Assembly (NCBI GenBank): GCA_021464245.1
Contig: JADCRB010000028.1
Span: 682,001 to 746,000 of the forward strand
DNA from: Carallia brachiata
Lineage: Eukaryota; Streptophyta; Magnoliopsida; Malpighiales; Rhizophoraceae
Direction: 5' to 3'
DNA length: 64,000 nt
In this document: piece by piece, positions 50,530-62,800 of the stretch
Layout: each line of letters opens with the position of its first letter
Position numbering within the stretch: position 1 is the first letter of the stretch
Translations under genes and position numbers: made by a program
The notes under the pieces: generated by a model
The model's input: the letters and a program-made list of their open reading frames with translations, nothing else
What the model was told of the DNA's origin: nothing
Database searches by the model: none

Positions 50530-51280
50530 TTATTATGGGGGTAATAAACTAATCCCATTAATTTTATTCAGTTGTTTTTTTTTGTTATCGAATTTTTATT
50601 TTTCACCTTCATTACTACAGGGAGACAGTAACAAAAAAAACAGAAAAAGACCATCGTGTGATCGTTGGACCACAGCAGCTACGCTAGACAACCAATTGGA
50701 ATCTAACACGTACACCCAACGTGGGACCCTCATCACGATAAATTTATCTGATTGATGCAGACGGCATCACTCGCCCAATAATTAATTAATGAAAGGGAAG
50801 ACAAAACCTAACCGTGCGGCTGTTACAAGGAGCCTCGTGGAGAAATTATCGAGCAGACTATTAGACATATGTCCATCATTTGTTTTTTTAAGGGTGAACT
50901 CCTCACATTTGAATTCGTATTCGCCACTTTTAATTTTAAAAATGATTTAATTTTAAAAATAACTTGTGTATCAATTAAGTCACAGCTCATTAACATTATA
51001 TCCATTACTATATTCAAATTCGTGAGCTTTAATTTTGACCGTACAAATTTTAAATGCAAAAATTTATCTCGTTATCAATCGTTATTCACACGAAATTCAA
51101 AACGTTTAACCACTTAAGCCAACCACATATCAATTAATTTAGGGTGTAAGCTCAACTTTCTCATAAATCTAATATGTGTTACAGTTATAATTTATCATCT
51201 TGAATTATTGTCTTAAAAAAATTTATGGCAATTTTCTTATCACTGAGATTTTGTTTATTACAACAATGGCTGAAATGTCA
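50530..51280. other. Spacer
   Basis: AT-rich DNA with no supportable gene. Confidence 0.4.
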
Positions 51281-51329
51281 GAAAATAAAAACAAGAGTAA
51301 GACTTAAACACACGGCCAATAGCATAGTA

Positions 51330-52095
51330 AATTTCAATAAAATGTCTCAATTAATTAATTATATCAAAAACACCAAACATATTAAACTGTTAGTCTTTCA
51401 TGGTGTGTTTGGAGTGTAGGGAAGGGTGGGAAAAGGAAGAGAAAAGAAAAAAAAAAGGAAAAATAAAATTATTTGGAGTGATAGAGAAAAGTGAAGAGAA
51501 AGAAAGTGCGGTGAAAGAAAAGTAAATAGTAATTTGTGAGAAAAAAAGTGAAGAGAAAATAAAGTTGTTTGGAGTGGTAGAAAAATTGAAAGAAAGAAAG
51601 TATAGTGAAAGAAAAAATGAATAGTAATTTGTGAGAGAAAAAATGGAGAGAAAATAAAGTTGTTTGGAGTGGTAGAAAAATTGAAAGAAAGAAAGTATAG
51701 TGAAAGAAAAAATGAATAGTAATTTGTGAGAGAAAAAATGGAGAGAAAATAAAGTTGTTTGGAGTGGTGAAAAAATGAGAAGAAAGAAATATAAGAAAGA
51801 AAAGTATATGATAATGATTATATTTTTCTTTTTTTCCTTTCTTTTCCTTCGCACAACAAACACGCCCTGAGTTTGTGCTAAAAACCAAATGGACTGATTG
51901 GAAAAGCTAGAGCGAATTTCTTTCTCAAGCGATTTATCCATTTCTAAACTTTAACAAAATATCTAAATTAATTAATTATATCAGAAACACCAAACATATT
52001 GAAGTGTTAGTCTTTGAATTTGTGCTTAAAGCCAAATGGAGTAGTTGGAAAAGCCAGAGCGGATTTCTTTCTCAAGTGATTTATTCATATCCAAC
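51330..52095. repeat. Tandem duplicate interrupted by a minisatellite insertion
   Basis: TTAATTAATTATATCARAAACACC, GTTAGTCTTT, GCCAAATGG-type and TTTCTTTCTCAAG blocks occur twice (starting ~51350 and ~51966). In the first copy GTCTTT and GAGTTTGTGC are separated by the insertion at 51399-51867. In the second they are contiguous (GTCTTTGAATTTGTGC). Confidence 0.85.
51399..51867 (-). mobile_element. Insertion made of a ~90-bp purine-rich minisatellite, with short inverted ends
   Basis: The ends are GGTGTGTTTGGAGTG and, inverted, GGGCGTGTTTGTTGTG. Inside are tandem copies of a ~90-bp unit with TTGTTTGGAGTGGTAGAAAAA, GAAAGAAAGTATAGTGAAAG and AATAGTAATTTGTGAGAGA. The neighbouring duplicate provides the empty site. 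It is the reverse-complement family of the arrays at 2000-2160 and 2590-2720. No coding capacity. Confidence 0.75.
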
Positions 52096-52342
52096 TTGCA
52101 TCCATAAAAGGGAAAGAAAAAAAAAAGTGAATGTTATGTTATGTCGCATCATACAGGTGTACACGAACCACAACGTGGTAATGAAGAGTGTAAGTTACAG
52201 GTGTCCTCGAGATCAATAATGACATGAACTTTTGAATTCACCAACGAAAGCATCCATTTTCCTTTTTTTTTTTTTTTTTTCATGTTGGAGGGACGGAACC
52301 TATAACATTATGTCCTTACAAGTCCAACACTTGTACAGGAGA

Positions 52343-53123
52343 AAGTATCCATTTTTGGGTGGCCAACTACCTTTGCTATTTGCTGTTGGTGTATATGGCG
52401 TTGGAGGAATGGTCAAGTCTTTGAAAAAATTAAGTGGACTCAATATCCTTGCGAGCACATTGCAACACTGAGAGAGGAATATGCTAAGCCAAAGATGCTG
52501 CAGCTGGATGGGATAAGACTGAAAAAACGCGAAATCTTAGTCAATTGGACACTGCCGGATGGAGACTGGGTTAAACTTAATACGGATGGCGCATCTAAGG
52601 GCAACCCTGGACTTGCTGGGGCAAGGGGTGTCATAAGGGATGGATGTGGCAGATGGGTTATGGGGTTTGCCCAAAATGTGGGCATATGTTCATCTCTAGC
52701 AGCTGAACTTTGGGGTATCCTGTCGGGATTGGATCTATTATGGATATATGGCTTTCGCAAGGTTTTGGTGGAGATAGATTCTCAATCAGCCTTGGATCTC
52801 TTACGGAAGGGAGCCCCATCATCACACCCGTTAGTTAACTTGATAGGCGCTTGCCATGATCTAACTTATCGTGCCTGGAATATTCAATTTTCACATATTT
52901 TCAGGGAAGGCAATTCAAGTGCGGACTGGTTGGCGAATTATGCTCTTAAATTATCCAGAGGATTGCACGTCTTCCAGGATCCCCCACTGGGGGTGATGTC
53001 CCGCTTATACCAAGACAACATCGGGGTAGCATGGCCCCGAATGGTACCTAGTTAGAAATCTATTTTACTTTCTGGCTTAGGCCTCCATGTAAACCAAAAA
53101 AAAAAAAAAAAAGTATCCATTTT
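52343..53123 (+). mobile_element. 5'-truncated LINE-type retrotransposon with target-site duplication
   Basis: A 13-bp direct repeat AAGTATCCATTTT flanks the element (52343-52355 and 53111-53123), and a poly(A) tail precedes the right copy (53096-53112). The ~755-bp body ends in an RNase H-like domain and a short 3' tail (CTTAGGCCTCCATGTAAACC). This is the structure of a target-primed, 5'-truncated insertion. Confidence 0.9.
52495..53055 (+). pseudogene. RNase H-like domain of the truncated LINE
   Basis: An open frame of 186 codons carries a plant retroelement-type RNase H domain with the catalytic acids in order: LNTDGASKGNPG (Asp), SLAAELWGI (Glu), VEIDSQSALDL (Asp) and EGNSSADWLAN (Asp). 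It is the C-terminal end of a longer polyprotein whose reverse transcriptase is missing. It removes RNA from RNA-DNA hybrids in the parent element. It has no independent promoter and is marked as a relic even though the frame is open, which suggests a young insertion. Confidence 0.88.
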
Positions 53124-53159
53124 CTCTCTCCGAGCTAATTTGCAAACAATGTGTATGGG

Positions 53160-54172
53160 TAAACATGTCAGTTAAAGCGGGCCAATCTAACTTACACAGT
53201 CTGTATTGTATAGTATCGAGTTCGCGTTAAACACGATTAATGTTAGAATTTGGATTGAACTTATATTTTATAGCCTATGGGCCAGACTAAGCACGAATCA
53301 TGATGGACCTGAACTCCAGCACAATCCGAGTTTAGACATAGCTCGAGCCTGGACATGGCCCAAGTACAACCCATAAACGAGTCCAACACAAATCCTTTTA
53401 AAAATAAGCTTAAACTCAAAATAAGAAGAGTAGACAACAAGTTTTAAATCATAATTTAAGAAAATAAAAATACTAATCTCTTCTATCAAATTAAGTGTAA
53501 TAGTTTACATATTTTCTTGATTTGTAATTTTTATTTAACAGAACAGAATACATATCTATTTTATAAAGATTTTTTATTTATTTTTTTCCTAAATCATGAA
53601 TTACAAAAATTAAAGACAATATTTATACAATATACTTATTTAAATTTCAACAGAAACTTTATGTGATATAATATTTTATTTGTAATTTTTTAAAAAAATT
53701 TTAATATTTTACTTTTGTAATTAGTTATTTTAAATCTTAACTTTAAATATTTAATAATAAAAATAATATTTTTTTAATCTTTTACTTAAATTTTATATTT
53801 ATTTATTTATAATGTATGACACTATTCAAGAACGATGAATAATATAAACGCGACTCGATTTAAGTAAAATTAATCACCTAGGCACATTATAGTTTAGGTA
53901 CGATCAATGACTTAAACACGATAAGTGGAGTAGCCCAATTAAGGCATAGAGTGAGGCCCAAGCACGACAAAGTAAGCAGTCCAAACACGGTACGAAAAGA
54001 GCTCATAATGCTTGGGATTATGGGTCGTACTGAGCTCATTATTTAAATTTTTAAATACGGCACGACACGGCACGAAAGACAAATGGATTGTGGTAAGGCA
54101 CTGTACAAAATAAATGAGTTTTTAAAAAAATTAAGTCTTGCCTGACACGGCACAACCCATTTGACATGTCTG
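53160..54172. mobile_element. Non-autonomous DNA transposon, hAT-like (~1 kb)
   Basis: The ends TAAACATGTCAGTTAAAGCG and, inverted, CAGACATGTCAAATGGGTTG are imperfect inverted repeats. The flanking 8-mers TGTATGGG and AGTGTGGG match at six positions, consistent with a worn 8-bp target duplication. Subterminal CACGGCACGACACGG repeats are typical of such elements. No transposase frame. Confidence 0.5.
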
Positions 54173-54199
54173 AGTGTGGGCACGGCAGTCATTCTTCTC

Positions 54200-55740
54200 A
54201 ACTCCATTCAAGAAACAAGACAACATATACACCCAGACATGTTGGTAGAACAGGTCAAAATGTGCAATAAAAGAGACACTCGTATTTCCCCTAGCGTTAA
54301 CTTGTTACCTAATACAGGTCGGTAGAAAGCAATTTAAGGTTAATAAATCTAATGGTAGAAAGACAAGTTGTTGTTATTGCACCCACAAAAAAAAAAAAAA
54401 GACATGTTTTTAAGTGGGGCTTACCAACCAGTTGATCAAGATGGTTGCTGGTTTACGATTTGAGGTTAACTAGACTTTCGCCTTAGTTCCTAACAAAGAT
54501 ACAAACAAGCTGAAAAAGTGCGGCCGAATCTCTCAACCAATGGACTATGGACTGCATGAGGAATTCTGAAAAATCCAAACTACATCCAATAAATGAATTG
54601 GGAATCACAGAACAACAGGGATGCAAAATTATTATGGCGATAGGTGCCCGCCTACACCTCATCTAACTCGTGAAGCTATTTTCACGCTAATGAGCACTGG
54701 CTACAGATAATGATAAGCGAAGAAAAACCAAAGAGCAGGCCTTTTTACACTAAGAATAAATTAAAGGCTTGTTCATAATTCCCACATATTGATAGCCATT
54801 GCAAACAACATTCACTCAACAAAAAGGCCAGAACCACTCAAAATCAACTAAAGTAAGAGGACATTAACTGTGCATTAATAATTCAGGTGTTTTCGGAGGT
54901 CATTCATATGATGAGCGAAGATTCACGTAACCAATCCCAATTAAATGTAGGGATGAAGGCTTTGTTGAACATATATTTTGCAGAATCATCATTCTTTTGA
55001 ATTCAGCGACATGATAGCATTCAATAAGGAACAGACAAAATAATGATCTCTTCCTTCTGAACTTTCTTTAGCTCCAGATAACATAATAAAAAGGACGAAA
55101 AACAACCAAATTAATTCGACAAATGGAAACTGTATGTCAACGAATGATAGCTTATTTACCCAATGTGTCAAAAGAAAATGCCATTAAACCTCCACCTTAT
55201 GGCCCCCAAAGCTGGATGATCCTCAATCCCTGCCTTAAAACATGACTTTGATATATCTTGGTTATTGTTTATTTCAATTTGGACTTCTTTCGTATTTAAG
55301 CAAACAGTAATGATAGGGAGCCACTCCTATAACGAAAACTTTCTCTCCACAACTACAAAAAGGCTTATTTTGGGGGCTCCCTCAGAATAGCCTTGTGTGG
55401 AGCGTGGAGCAAAAATGTGACTCCCTAACGAAGCTCTTACGCAAACAATTCTCACTTCAGAACCGACTCACATCAGCATTGCTATAAAGTCCATTAGACG
55501 AATCCGGAGAAATCAGCCACATATTTAGTTTCAATGCAGAACAAACAAGAATGGAAACAACACAACAAGCTCTTAAATTAAGGAAGCACATATCCATAGC
55601 CTTAGCTCAAGATGAAGTCTTTCTCATTTTATCATCAAGGAAGCACATAAGACATAACAGCAAACAAACTACCCAGAGGCAACAATCTCCACAAAAGTAA
55701 TAATTCAGACATATACCAAAAACTAAAGCCCACTAATTCA
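54200..55740. other. Spacer downstream of TTM3
   Basis: No gene with family features is seen. The part nearest 55750 is likely TTM3 3' untranslated region. Confidence 0.4.
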
Positions 55741-55750
55741 TTTTTCCAAC

Positions 55751-56362
55751 TTACTGTGGAAGTTTCCCAGATCGAAAAACTGCAAACTTTGACAATTCCG
55801 AGTACTTATAATCAATCCCATTCTCCTTCAGGAAACCTTCAAGCTCTGCTTTAACTCCTTCAGGATCAGCACTCTCACATTCCAACTCGTAACAAACTCC
55901 AAATTCATACTTAGTCTCGTCCACTTCCAGCTTTAAGCCTCTCCAATCATAAACGTCTCTCACATTCTCAAACCCACCAAGACAGACGAAACCCATTTCG
56001 CCCAGAGCCCCAAAAAACTCGTCTTTACACCTTCTCATGATCCTCGACTCGATCGAGCTTAGCTTGGGTGGGTCCCCCACGCAGTGACGGCCGATCGGAG
56101 GGTCGATTTCTTCCTCGTCCTCCTCGACCCGGCTGACGCCGTTGACCAGCACTGGCTTGGCCTTGAGGGAGAGAACGCAGCGGGCGTCGTTGTCGGAGAA
56201 TCGCAGGCGGAGGACGGCGCGCTGGGCGGCGAGAGTGGCGGAGGCGGTGTCGAAGAAGAGGTTCTGTTGGTTATGGGTCTTGGTGTGAAATGGGGAAAGG
56301 AGGGACTTCAGGTGGCCGTGGGCGGCTGCGTCGCGGAGGCGCAACTTCACCTCCACCTCCAT
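55751..56362 (-). CDS. TTM3: Triphosphate tunnel metalloenzyme 3 (CYTH domain)
   Basis: A single exon of 203 residues starting MEVEVKLRL. This start is the family's usual N terminus and carries the CYTH signature ExExK at residues 2-6. An in-frame ATG five codons earlier (56377) overlaps the CDC26 stop. Further tunnel residues are [43 protein letters not shown] and ELSKFAVF. The known Arabidopsis enzyme hydrolyses tripolyphosphate with a divalent metal and affects root growth. It lies directly downstream of CDC26 on the same strand with no promoter-sized gap, so translation from a shared mRNA is expected; that is established in Arabidopsis and inferred here. Confidence 0.93.
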   Translation of the reverse strand: MEVEVKLRLRDAAAHGHLKSLLSPFHTKTHNQQNLFFDTASATLAAQRAVLRLRFSDNDARCVLSLKAKPVLVNGVSRVEEDEEEIDPPIGRHCVGDPPKLSSIESRIMRRCKDEFFGALGEMGFVCLGGFENVRDVYDWRGLKLEVDETKYEFGVCYELECESADPEGVKAELEGFLKENGIDYKYSELSKFAVFRSGKLPQ

Positions 56363-56376
56363 GATGTTTTTCAGCA

Positions 56377-56559
56377 TTAGGAGGAGAGGCCAATGCGGTG
56401 GGATTTGGAGGAGGGATTGGGTTGGTTGCGGTCGAGTAAGTGGAGTAAAGCGCCGGCGGATGTAGTTGCAGAGGCGGCGGCGGCGCTTTTGCGGGCTTCT
56501 TCGAGTTCTTCTTTGTCTTCAATTTTGACTTCGATCTTGGTCGGTTTTCTTCTCAGCAT
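56377..56559 (-). CDS. CDC26: Anaphase-promoting complex subunit CDC26
   Basis: A small 60-residue protein with the hallmark N terminus [20 protein letters not shown], the segment that in CDC26 binds and stabilises the TPR subunit APC6/CDC16. An Ala/Ser-rich linker and a polar tail ending RIGLSS follow. The length matches plant CDC26. Its TAA overlaps the first possible TTM3 ATG (TAATG at 56375-56379). It is easy to miss in annotation because of its size. The upstream ~100 bp on the minus strand reads as a GC-richer leader. Confidence 0.93.
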   Translation of the reverse strand: MLRRKPTKIEVKIEDKEELEEARKSAAAASATTSAGALLHLLDRNQPNPSSKSHRIGLSS

Positions 56560-56916
56560 TTTCGGCCGTTTGGCTTCCGAGAAAGTCGCGGAAGCGTTTT
56601 GCTGCTTCTATTCCATCCACCAAATTGAATTTTTGTTCTTTTCTGACGTAAATTTCTTTCTAAGAAAAAAAAAAATTGACCTCAATTTATGTTTCAATCC
56701 AAGCCCACAGAGACCAAGCCCATGGAAAATCAGATCCACTAATTCCAACCCAGTACAACCCAATTTGAAACCCACAAAAACTGAATCCAAGCCCATGTAA
56801 CTTCACATCACCACCCCATTTGTTCCAATAAAAGCAGCCTCGGATTTATATTTTGTTCTATTCAATTCAAGACTTTCAATCTTAACGACAAAAAAAAAAA
56901 AAAACACCAGTGGGTG

Positions 56917-57778
56917 AAAAGTTATTGATGATTTTTTTTTTTGATCAAAATGTAAAGTCATTCATTAAAATCTAAGGTACAAACAAATATATAGAGGACA
57001 ACCTAAACTTAAACTTATACACGCCTTACATAAATAGAAGAAAACGAACTATTCTATCATACAAATGAAGTCCACCACAACTTGAAATTCAATCCCTGCA
57101 ACACACCAAGCATGCCATAAAAGGTACCTAGCTCGTGCCCAAGGCCCAAAAAAGAAAGCCTGCAAGTATCAGGGCTAGATCCAGAGCCCGACTCGAAAAG
57201 ACCATCATTTGAAAACTCCAAACACTCCAACACCACCAACAAGGAGGTGAACCCCCGACGAGCCAGAGAGGTGGCAACCCTCAAAGGGCCTGACGACATC
57301 AGAGAACCAGTTGGAAGCTGGACACACGCCAGATAACGCCACTGTGCCAAACAAAGCCATAGTTGCAGAGAAACCCGAGTAGCAGGAAGCGAAAATCGGG
57401 CAAAAGTTGATAACTTGGAGCAGAGCAGGAGGCGGCGCAAGACGAGCTATACAGAGGCTCCCTCAACTCCAAAAAGCACCCCCTCCCCTACTCTCACCCC
57501 GCAAAGCACAGGGTTGAAGCAGGGGAGGCCATCAAAACCTCAAACCTTCACCAAGCACTCGAAACCGAGGAGATCTTAAAATTAGAAGGGACAGCGAAAC
57601 ACTAACATCACAAAGGAAAGAAAACCAGCACCTAACCCACGAGGGGTACGAAGCTCCATAAGGGAGCATGAACGCCAACAAAGAACGACGGCGACGAAGA
57701 CAAATCGGGACAAAAGCTACTAGCGCACGATAACAGCCTCTCGGCACCAAATAGCAAAGCCTATAAAAGTTATTGATG
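56917..57778 (-). mobile_element. Non-LTR retrotransposon insertion with perfect 14-bp target-site duplication
   Basis: AAAAGTTATTGATG is present on both sides (56917-56930 and 57765-57778). The left end is a poly(T), so the element runs on the minus strand with its poly(A) at 56932-56941. The ~834-bp body is clearly GC-richer than its surroundings and has no intact frame. Its 3' end reads TTTTAATGAATGACTTTACA before the tail, a LINE-like 3' region. Recent, since the duplication is perfect. Confidence 0.85.
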
Positions 57779-57779
57779 C

Positions 57780-59880
57780 TCGTGATTTATATTATTGATC
57801 TGTGCATTGAACTATAATCAATTTGATGTAATATTCGAGTTTGTAAAAGGATGTAAATCACATTTTTATCAAAAATATAATGTACAGACAATTTAATAAT
57901 ACTCTATTGACACTTTTTTTTTTTTTTCAAGGATCACTGTGGCCAAATTTTTGTTTATCTTTTTATGCATTTCATTTTTCGCTTAAGATGTCTTGATTAA
58001 TCATAATCTCATAACTTTTGAACACCAATTATTGCTAACCAACGGTGTTTAGATGAACTTTATTAATAATATCAACCGAAATTTACATAAACCCAAGTCA
58101 TGGAATGCACGTTGTTTAGAAGTTTGACTCCAATTTTTTGGTCGACCACGAGATAAGAATTAACATATTCTCCTTAGCAACTTCTTATGTGAACGAGAAA
58201 AGTGTAGATCAACGTTTTCTTAAAAATAATTAATAATATTGACCTATGATCTATATACAGATGACCTTTTTTAAGTATCTCATCGGTTTATAAACTGGGC
58301 AATGTCTCTTTTTGTTTTCTCATTTTCGACCATGCCATGGTGCCACTGGTTCCTGAATTTGTCTTTTTCATTTTATTCTCTTCTCATCGTAGTTTTATGC
58401 ACGTTCACATCTCTTTTTTTCTTCAGTAATAAGAGAGCTATCATATCAGTTTAGTAAGAAATTTATCGAATTATTAATTATATAATTTTTTTATTTTTAT
58501 AAATTTTAAACACTTTTTAATTATAATTATAATTTGAATTATTTAAAATAAAAAATTAAATTTTAATCATAAAAATATCTTTTAAAGAACGAATTATCTT
58601 ACTAATAAAAAATTTAGAGACTTCGCACGAAAGCCTTTTTCAATTTAGGAAAATGGTAAAAAGTTAGTCCTCGGTTCTGCTGCTGCTTATGGAAAAAAGC
58701 CTTCAGTTCTAAAATTTATGCACTAATTCTAAGATTGCAAATTTGTTATGAGCGGACGCCTATTCTATTACGATATCATTTGACTTATTAATCATACATT
58801 TGACTAGGAAGTCAAAAACAATTATTTTCATGTTATAAATTCATCATCACAAATAAAAAATATATTTATATATATAGGATTACACTAAAACTGGGAAAAA
58901 AAAAAAGGAAAAGAAAAGAATTGGAGAGTTATAAACGACAAGATCACACATCAATGCAAAGATTGAATTTTTTTCTTTTTTTTTTTTAGTAAATGCAAAG
59001 ATTGAAATTTAAGCGCATCTAAAACGAAACTTAGTAGACTTTCCTAATAGCTAAGAGTAGTATCATTCATATGTAATTTACTATATACCTTAATTTATAT
59101 GATTATTATCATAGGATCGAATGTGACAGTTTAATAATGTTTTAACATATTTTCTTAACATTAATTTAGATTTGAGTCTCTACACTCACATTTTTTTTTG
59201 ATATCTGAAGTTAGTTGGCCACATAATGATATGACAAAAGATTGCACGCCTCATTGAGTTATAGACTCGTTAACACTATAGTTGAATTTAGAGGAGATTC
59301 GTTTTAGTTTCAGTAGTACTACAGCGGTGTGTTCTCTTTTTGGGAGAAGTTAAATAAAGGCTGTAGAATGACAAAAATTAACTTGATAACCGTCGTATTT
59401 GTAATGTGATTTTTTTATTAAAAGAATAATTTATATGATTATCATCTATGACAACATTATAATAGGAGAAACAATAATATATAAATTTTTTTTTCAGTAA
59501 GAATATTCAAATTAATTGTATTAAAAATTATAAAAACCTATTTATTTATTTGTCTCGTGGTAAAGTCAAGGAAGAAATAATACTACAAAATACGAGTTCA
59601 CAAACACCAAAAACAAATAAGAAAAAAAGGAAATTCAATCTCTTTCTGCCCAATCTGAAGTTCAACACGGGACGGGTAAACGACCCGACCCAGAGGAGCG
59701 TGCCCAATCTGCCAATTTCTACTTCGCTTCCTCGCCATTCTTTCTCTGGCTTTCCACGGAAAAAAAAGAGAAAAAAACTCTAATAATCAGTTCAATCTCG
59801 GATTATAATCTTCTTCGATTAAAAGAGCCCCACCGCAGGCCGAAAGTCCAATCCAAGAAAAAGCAAATTTTTTTTTTGAC
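57780..59880. other. Spacer and promoter region upstream of the S-acyltransferase gene
   Basis: AT-rich with no supportable gene up to ~59600. The last 250 bp becomes pyrimidine- and GC-richer and is the probable leader of the next gene. The 77-codon frame at 59550 shows no family features. Confidence 0.45.
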
Positions 59881-59894
59881 TTTCTTGTGGGAAA

Positions 59895-62800
59895 ATGTCG
59901 TCGGAGATCGAGGTGGTGGAGGAGGAGGTGGTGGAATCGGCGGCTGTCAACGGAGCAAATGGGTTTGAAAACGGCGAAGCCGGAGGTGGTTTGGGGGAAG
60001 AGAGCTTGAGGAACGATGTTTACACGGCGGCGGCTTATGGGGATATGGAGAAGCTTCAGAGATTGGTCGAGAGTGAGGGTTGCTCTGTCTCCGAGCCCGA
60101 TGGCCGTGGCTACTATGCTTTGCAGTGGGCCGCCTTGAACAACCGGACCGCCGCCGCTCAGTATATCCTCGAGGTCCTCTCTCTCTCTCTCTCTCTCCCC
60201 GGGTTTGTGATTTTGCTTGTTTGATGGGTTTATTGAATTGGGTATTCTTTTGTTTGTGTTTTTTTTTGTGGGTTATTTGACTCGATTATTTGATCGCAGT
60301 TTGTTGTTTGCAGAAAATTGATTGGTTTGTTTTACTAACATTGTTTTTTGTGTTAACTTAATTCTGTTTGGGATTTGATGTTATGAGTTGATTGTTATGT
60401 TTAAATAAAGCTTTGAGTTAATTAAATAGTTGAGGTTATGAACCCAAAAAAATACGTACTTGCGGTCTTTTGTTGCGTTTGCAGAGTTGTTTTTGGTTCA
60501 TTGACTATTGTATAGCATTTGACAAGTAAAAATGGTTATGAGATTTTTGATTAACACTCAGTTGAGTTGATTACTTGGTCATTTTTAGTATTAATGTTGA
60601 GGTGATTACGTAGCTTGTTTTGCTTTCCTAAATCAAACATTTGATGTCAATTGACATGTCACTGGGTGTTCCTAATTGTCAGCACGGGGGAGATGTAAAT
60701 GCAGCAGATCATACCGGTCAAACAGCATTGCACTGGAGTGCTGTTCGGGATGCAATCGAAGTTGCGGAGCTTTTACTTCAAGAGGGAGCTCGGGTTAATT
60801 GTGCTGATATGTGTGGCTACCAGGTTAGTGTGGATTCTGCCTCCTTTTGCCAATAATACAACAAGATATTCACTTGTAGCATCCTATCAATACACAGCAT
60901 ATGGTCCTGAGTGGTATAATATATTTTGAAGGTCCTAAATCATTGACTGACCTTTTTAAATACTTTGGTTGAATTAGTTTCTGTAGGGACGTGTGTGTTT
61001 TGCTTTCCTGTTTTCTTTTTTCACTTTGTGTTATTTATGTATTTTGTGTGTGTGATTGGATATCAAGCAGCCAAAGATTTGAATGCAAGAATTTAGTGAT
61101 CAACAATGAGAATAATTTGCGTTTTTGTGGCCGCTGGAATATGTTCAAAATCGAGTAGGAGGATGAGTGTCATTGGAAATGATCCCGACATTTTTCATTT
61201 TCACATGCAACTGGTTTTTTTTTTTTTTTTCTGCGAATTTTGAAATTCCTGGTATATGCAGCTATAATTGCTAGTTTTTTGGCCAGTGAAAATCAGGATA
61301 ACAACATGTTGATTATCCATTTGAAATGACTGCAGCCAACACATGTTGCTGCTCAATATGGTCAGACAGCTTTTCTTTATCATATAGTCTCAAAGCGGAA
61401 TGCTGACCCAGATGTTCCTGATAATGATGGAAGAAGCCCTTTACACTGGTATGTGAGGAAGATTTAAATCTAACAAGCTACTGATATGCATATCTGTTAT
61501 TTTTTTAATCAGTGTTCCTAGCTTCCTCTCACTTGAGTTCATCATTCTTTTTTCCCCCGTCCTTTGGAGGAAAAATCAATGTTGATTTATCAAATTGTGT
61601 AATTGTGCATTCTCATAGTCCTTAATCTGTGTCCATTGAGATTGTTTTCTGTTTTGTTCTTAAAAATCAATGAGCTGGCTTTTACTCAGTGCTCATTTTA
61701 AATATAAACCAGTTTCTCTTTGTCTTTTTGGCATTTGGTTGTCAAATAGTTCAGAAACGAGTTATATATATATATACCCCTCTGAATGATTTAATTGAAG
61801 ATTCCATATTTTGCTTTTTTTGGTTCTGTTTTGGAGAATTTTAGGGCTGCATATAAGGGTTTTGCAGATTGTATACGCCTTCTACTATTTCTGGATGCAT
61901 ATAGGGGGCGGCAAGATAAAGAGGGTAATTGTCCATTCTGAATGTTCAAATTCCTCTTTTGTAAAAAAGTTTTTAAGGAATGAAATAGGCTTTTTAAATC
62001 TTTTAGAGACTTACTCTTCTTCCCAATTCCAGATTGTACACCTCTCCATTGGGCTGCTATTAGGGGTAACTTGGAGGCATGCACAGTGTTAGTACAGGCT
62101 GGAAAAAAAGAGGACTTGGTGGCAACTGATAACACTGGCCTTACACCTGCTCAGCTAGCTTCTGATAAGAACCACAGACAAGTTGCTTTTTTCCTTGTAG
62201 GTGTTCCATAACAAACTACTTTTGATTGGTTAGTAAAATTCTTGTTTTTCTCTACTTTTGCTGTAATAATTAATGACTTGGTGTTCTTTTATCAAAAGTT
62301 GGCAACTTGGTTTTGACTGGAGTCTAATCGGTTTAGCTATGATCCATTAGTATTTGGAGCCAATTTCACTCCATTGAACTGAAAACTCTTAAAGAAGCAA
62401 AAGGAGAAACAAAAGAAAATGAAAGAATATTATTATTATCAATGTAGGGCCAGGCATTTTACTTTGTAGTGTGAAGAACACTTTAAACAGGATAAGCTAA
62501 GCAAGTTCTTGATGTGTGGTGTGAAGAACACTTTAGACAGTATAAGCTGGTTCCTTTGAGCACCAACATGGTGCTTTTAAAAAACTGTGGTTCTAAATAG
62601 GTGGATGCGGTGGGGATTTGACAACCAAATGAAATTGTCAAATGCATTTATAAACACTGCTCTTATCACTTTCAAATGACTTAGGTTTTCATGCATGCAT
62701 GGAACTGGGATGGGTTGGTGGTTGTTGATGAGTACCCTGTTTGACAAAAGGAGTCAGATAAGGGCTAGGATTGGTGGCCACCAACTAAAATCTTGTTTGA

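Noticed and set aside
56084..56380. 98-codon plus-strand frame opposite TTM3
   Set aside because: Shadow of the TTM3 coding strand; no independent features.
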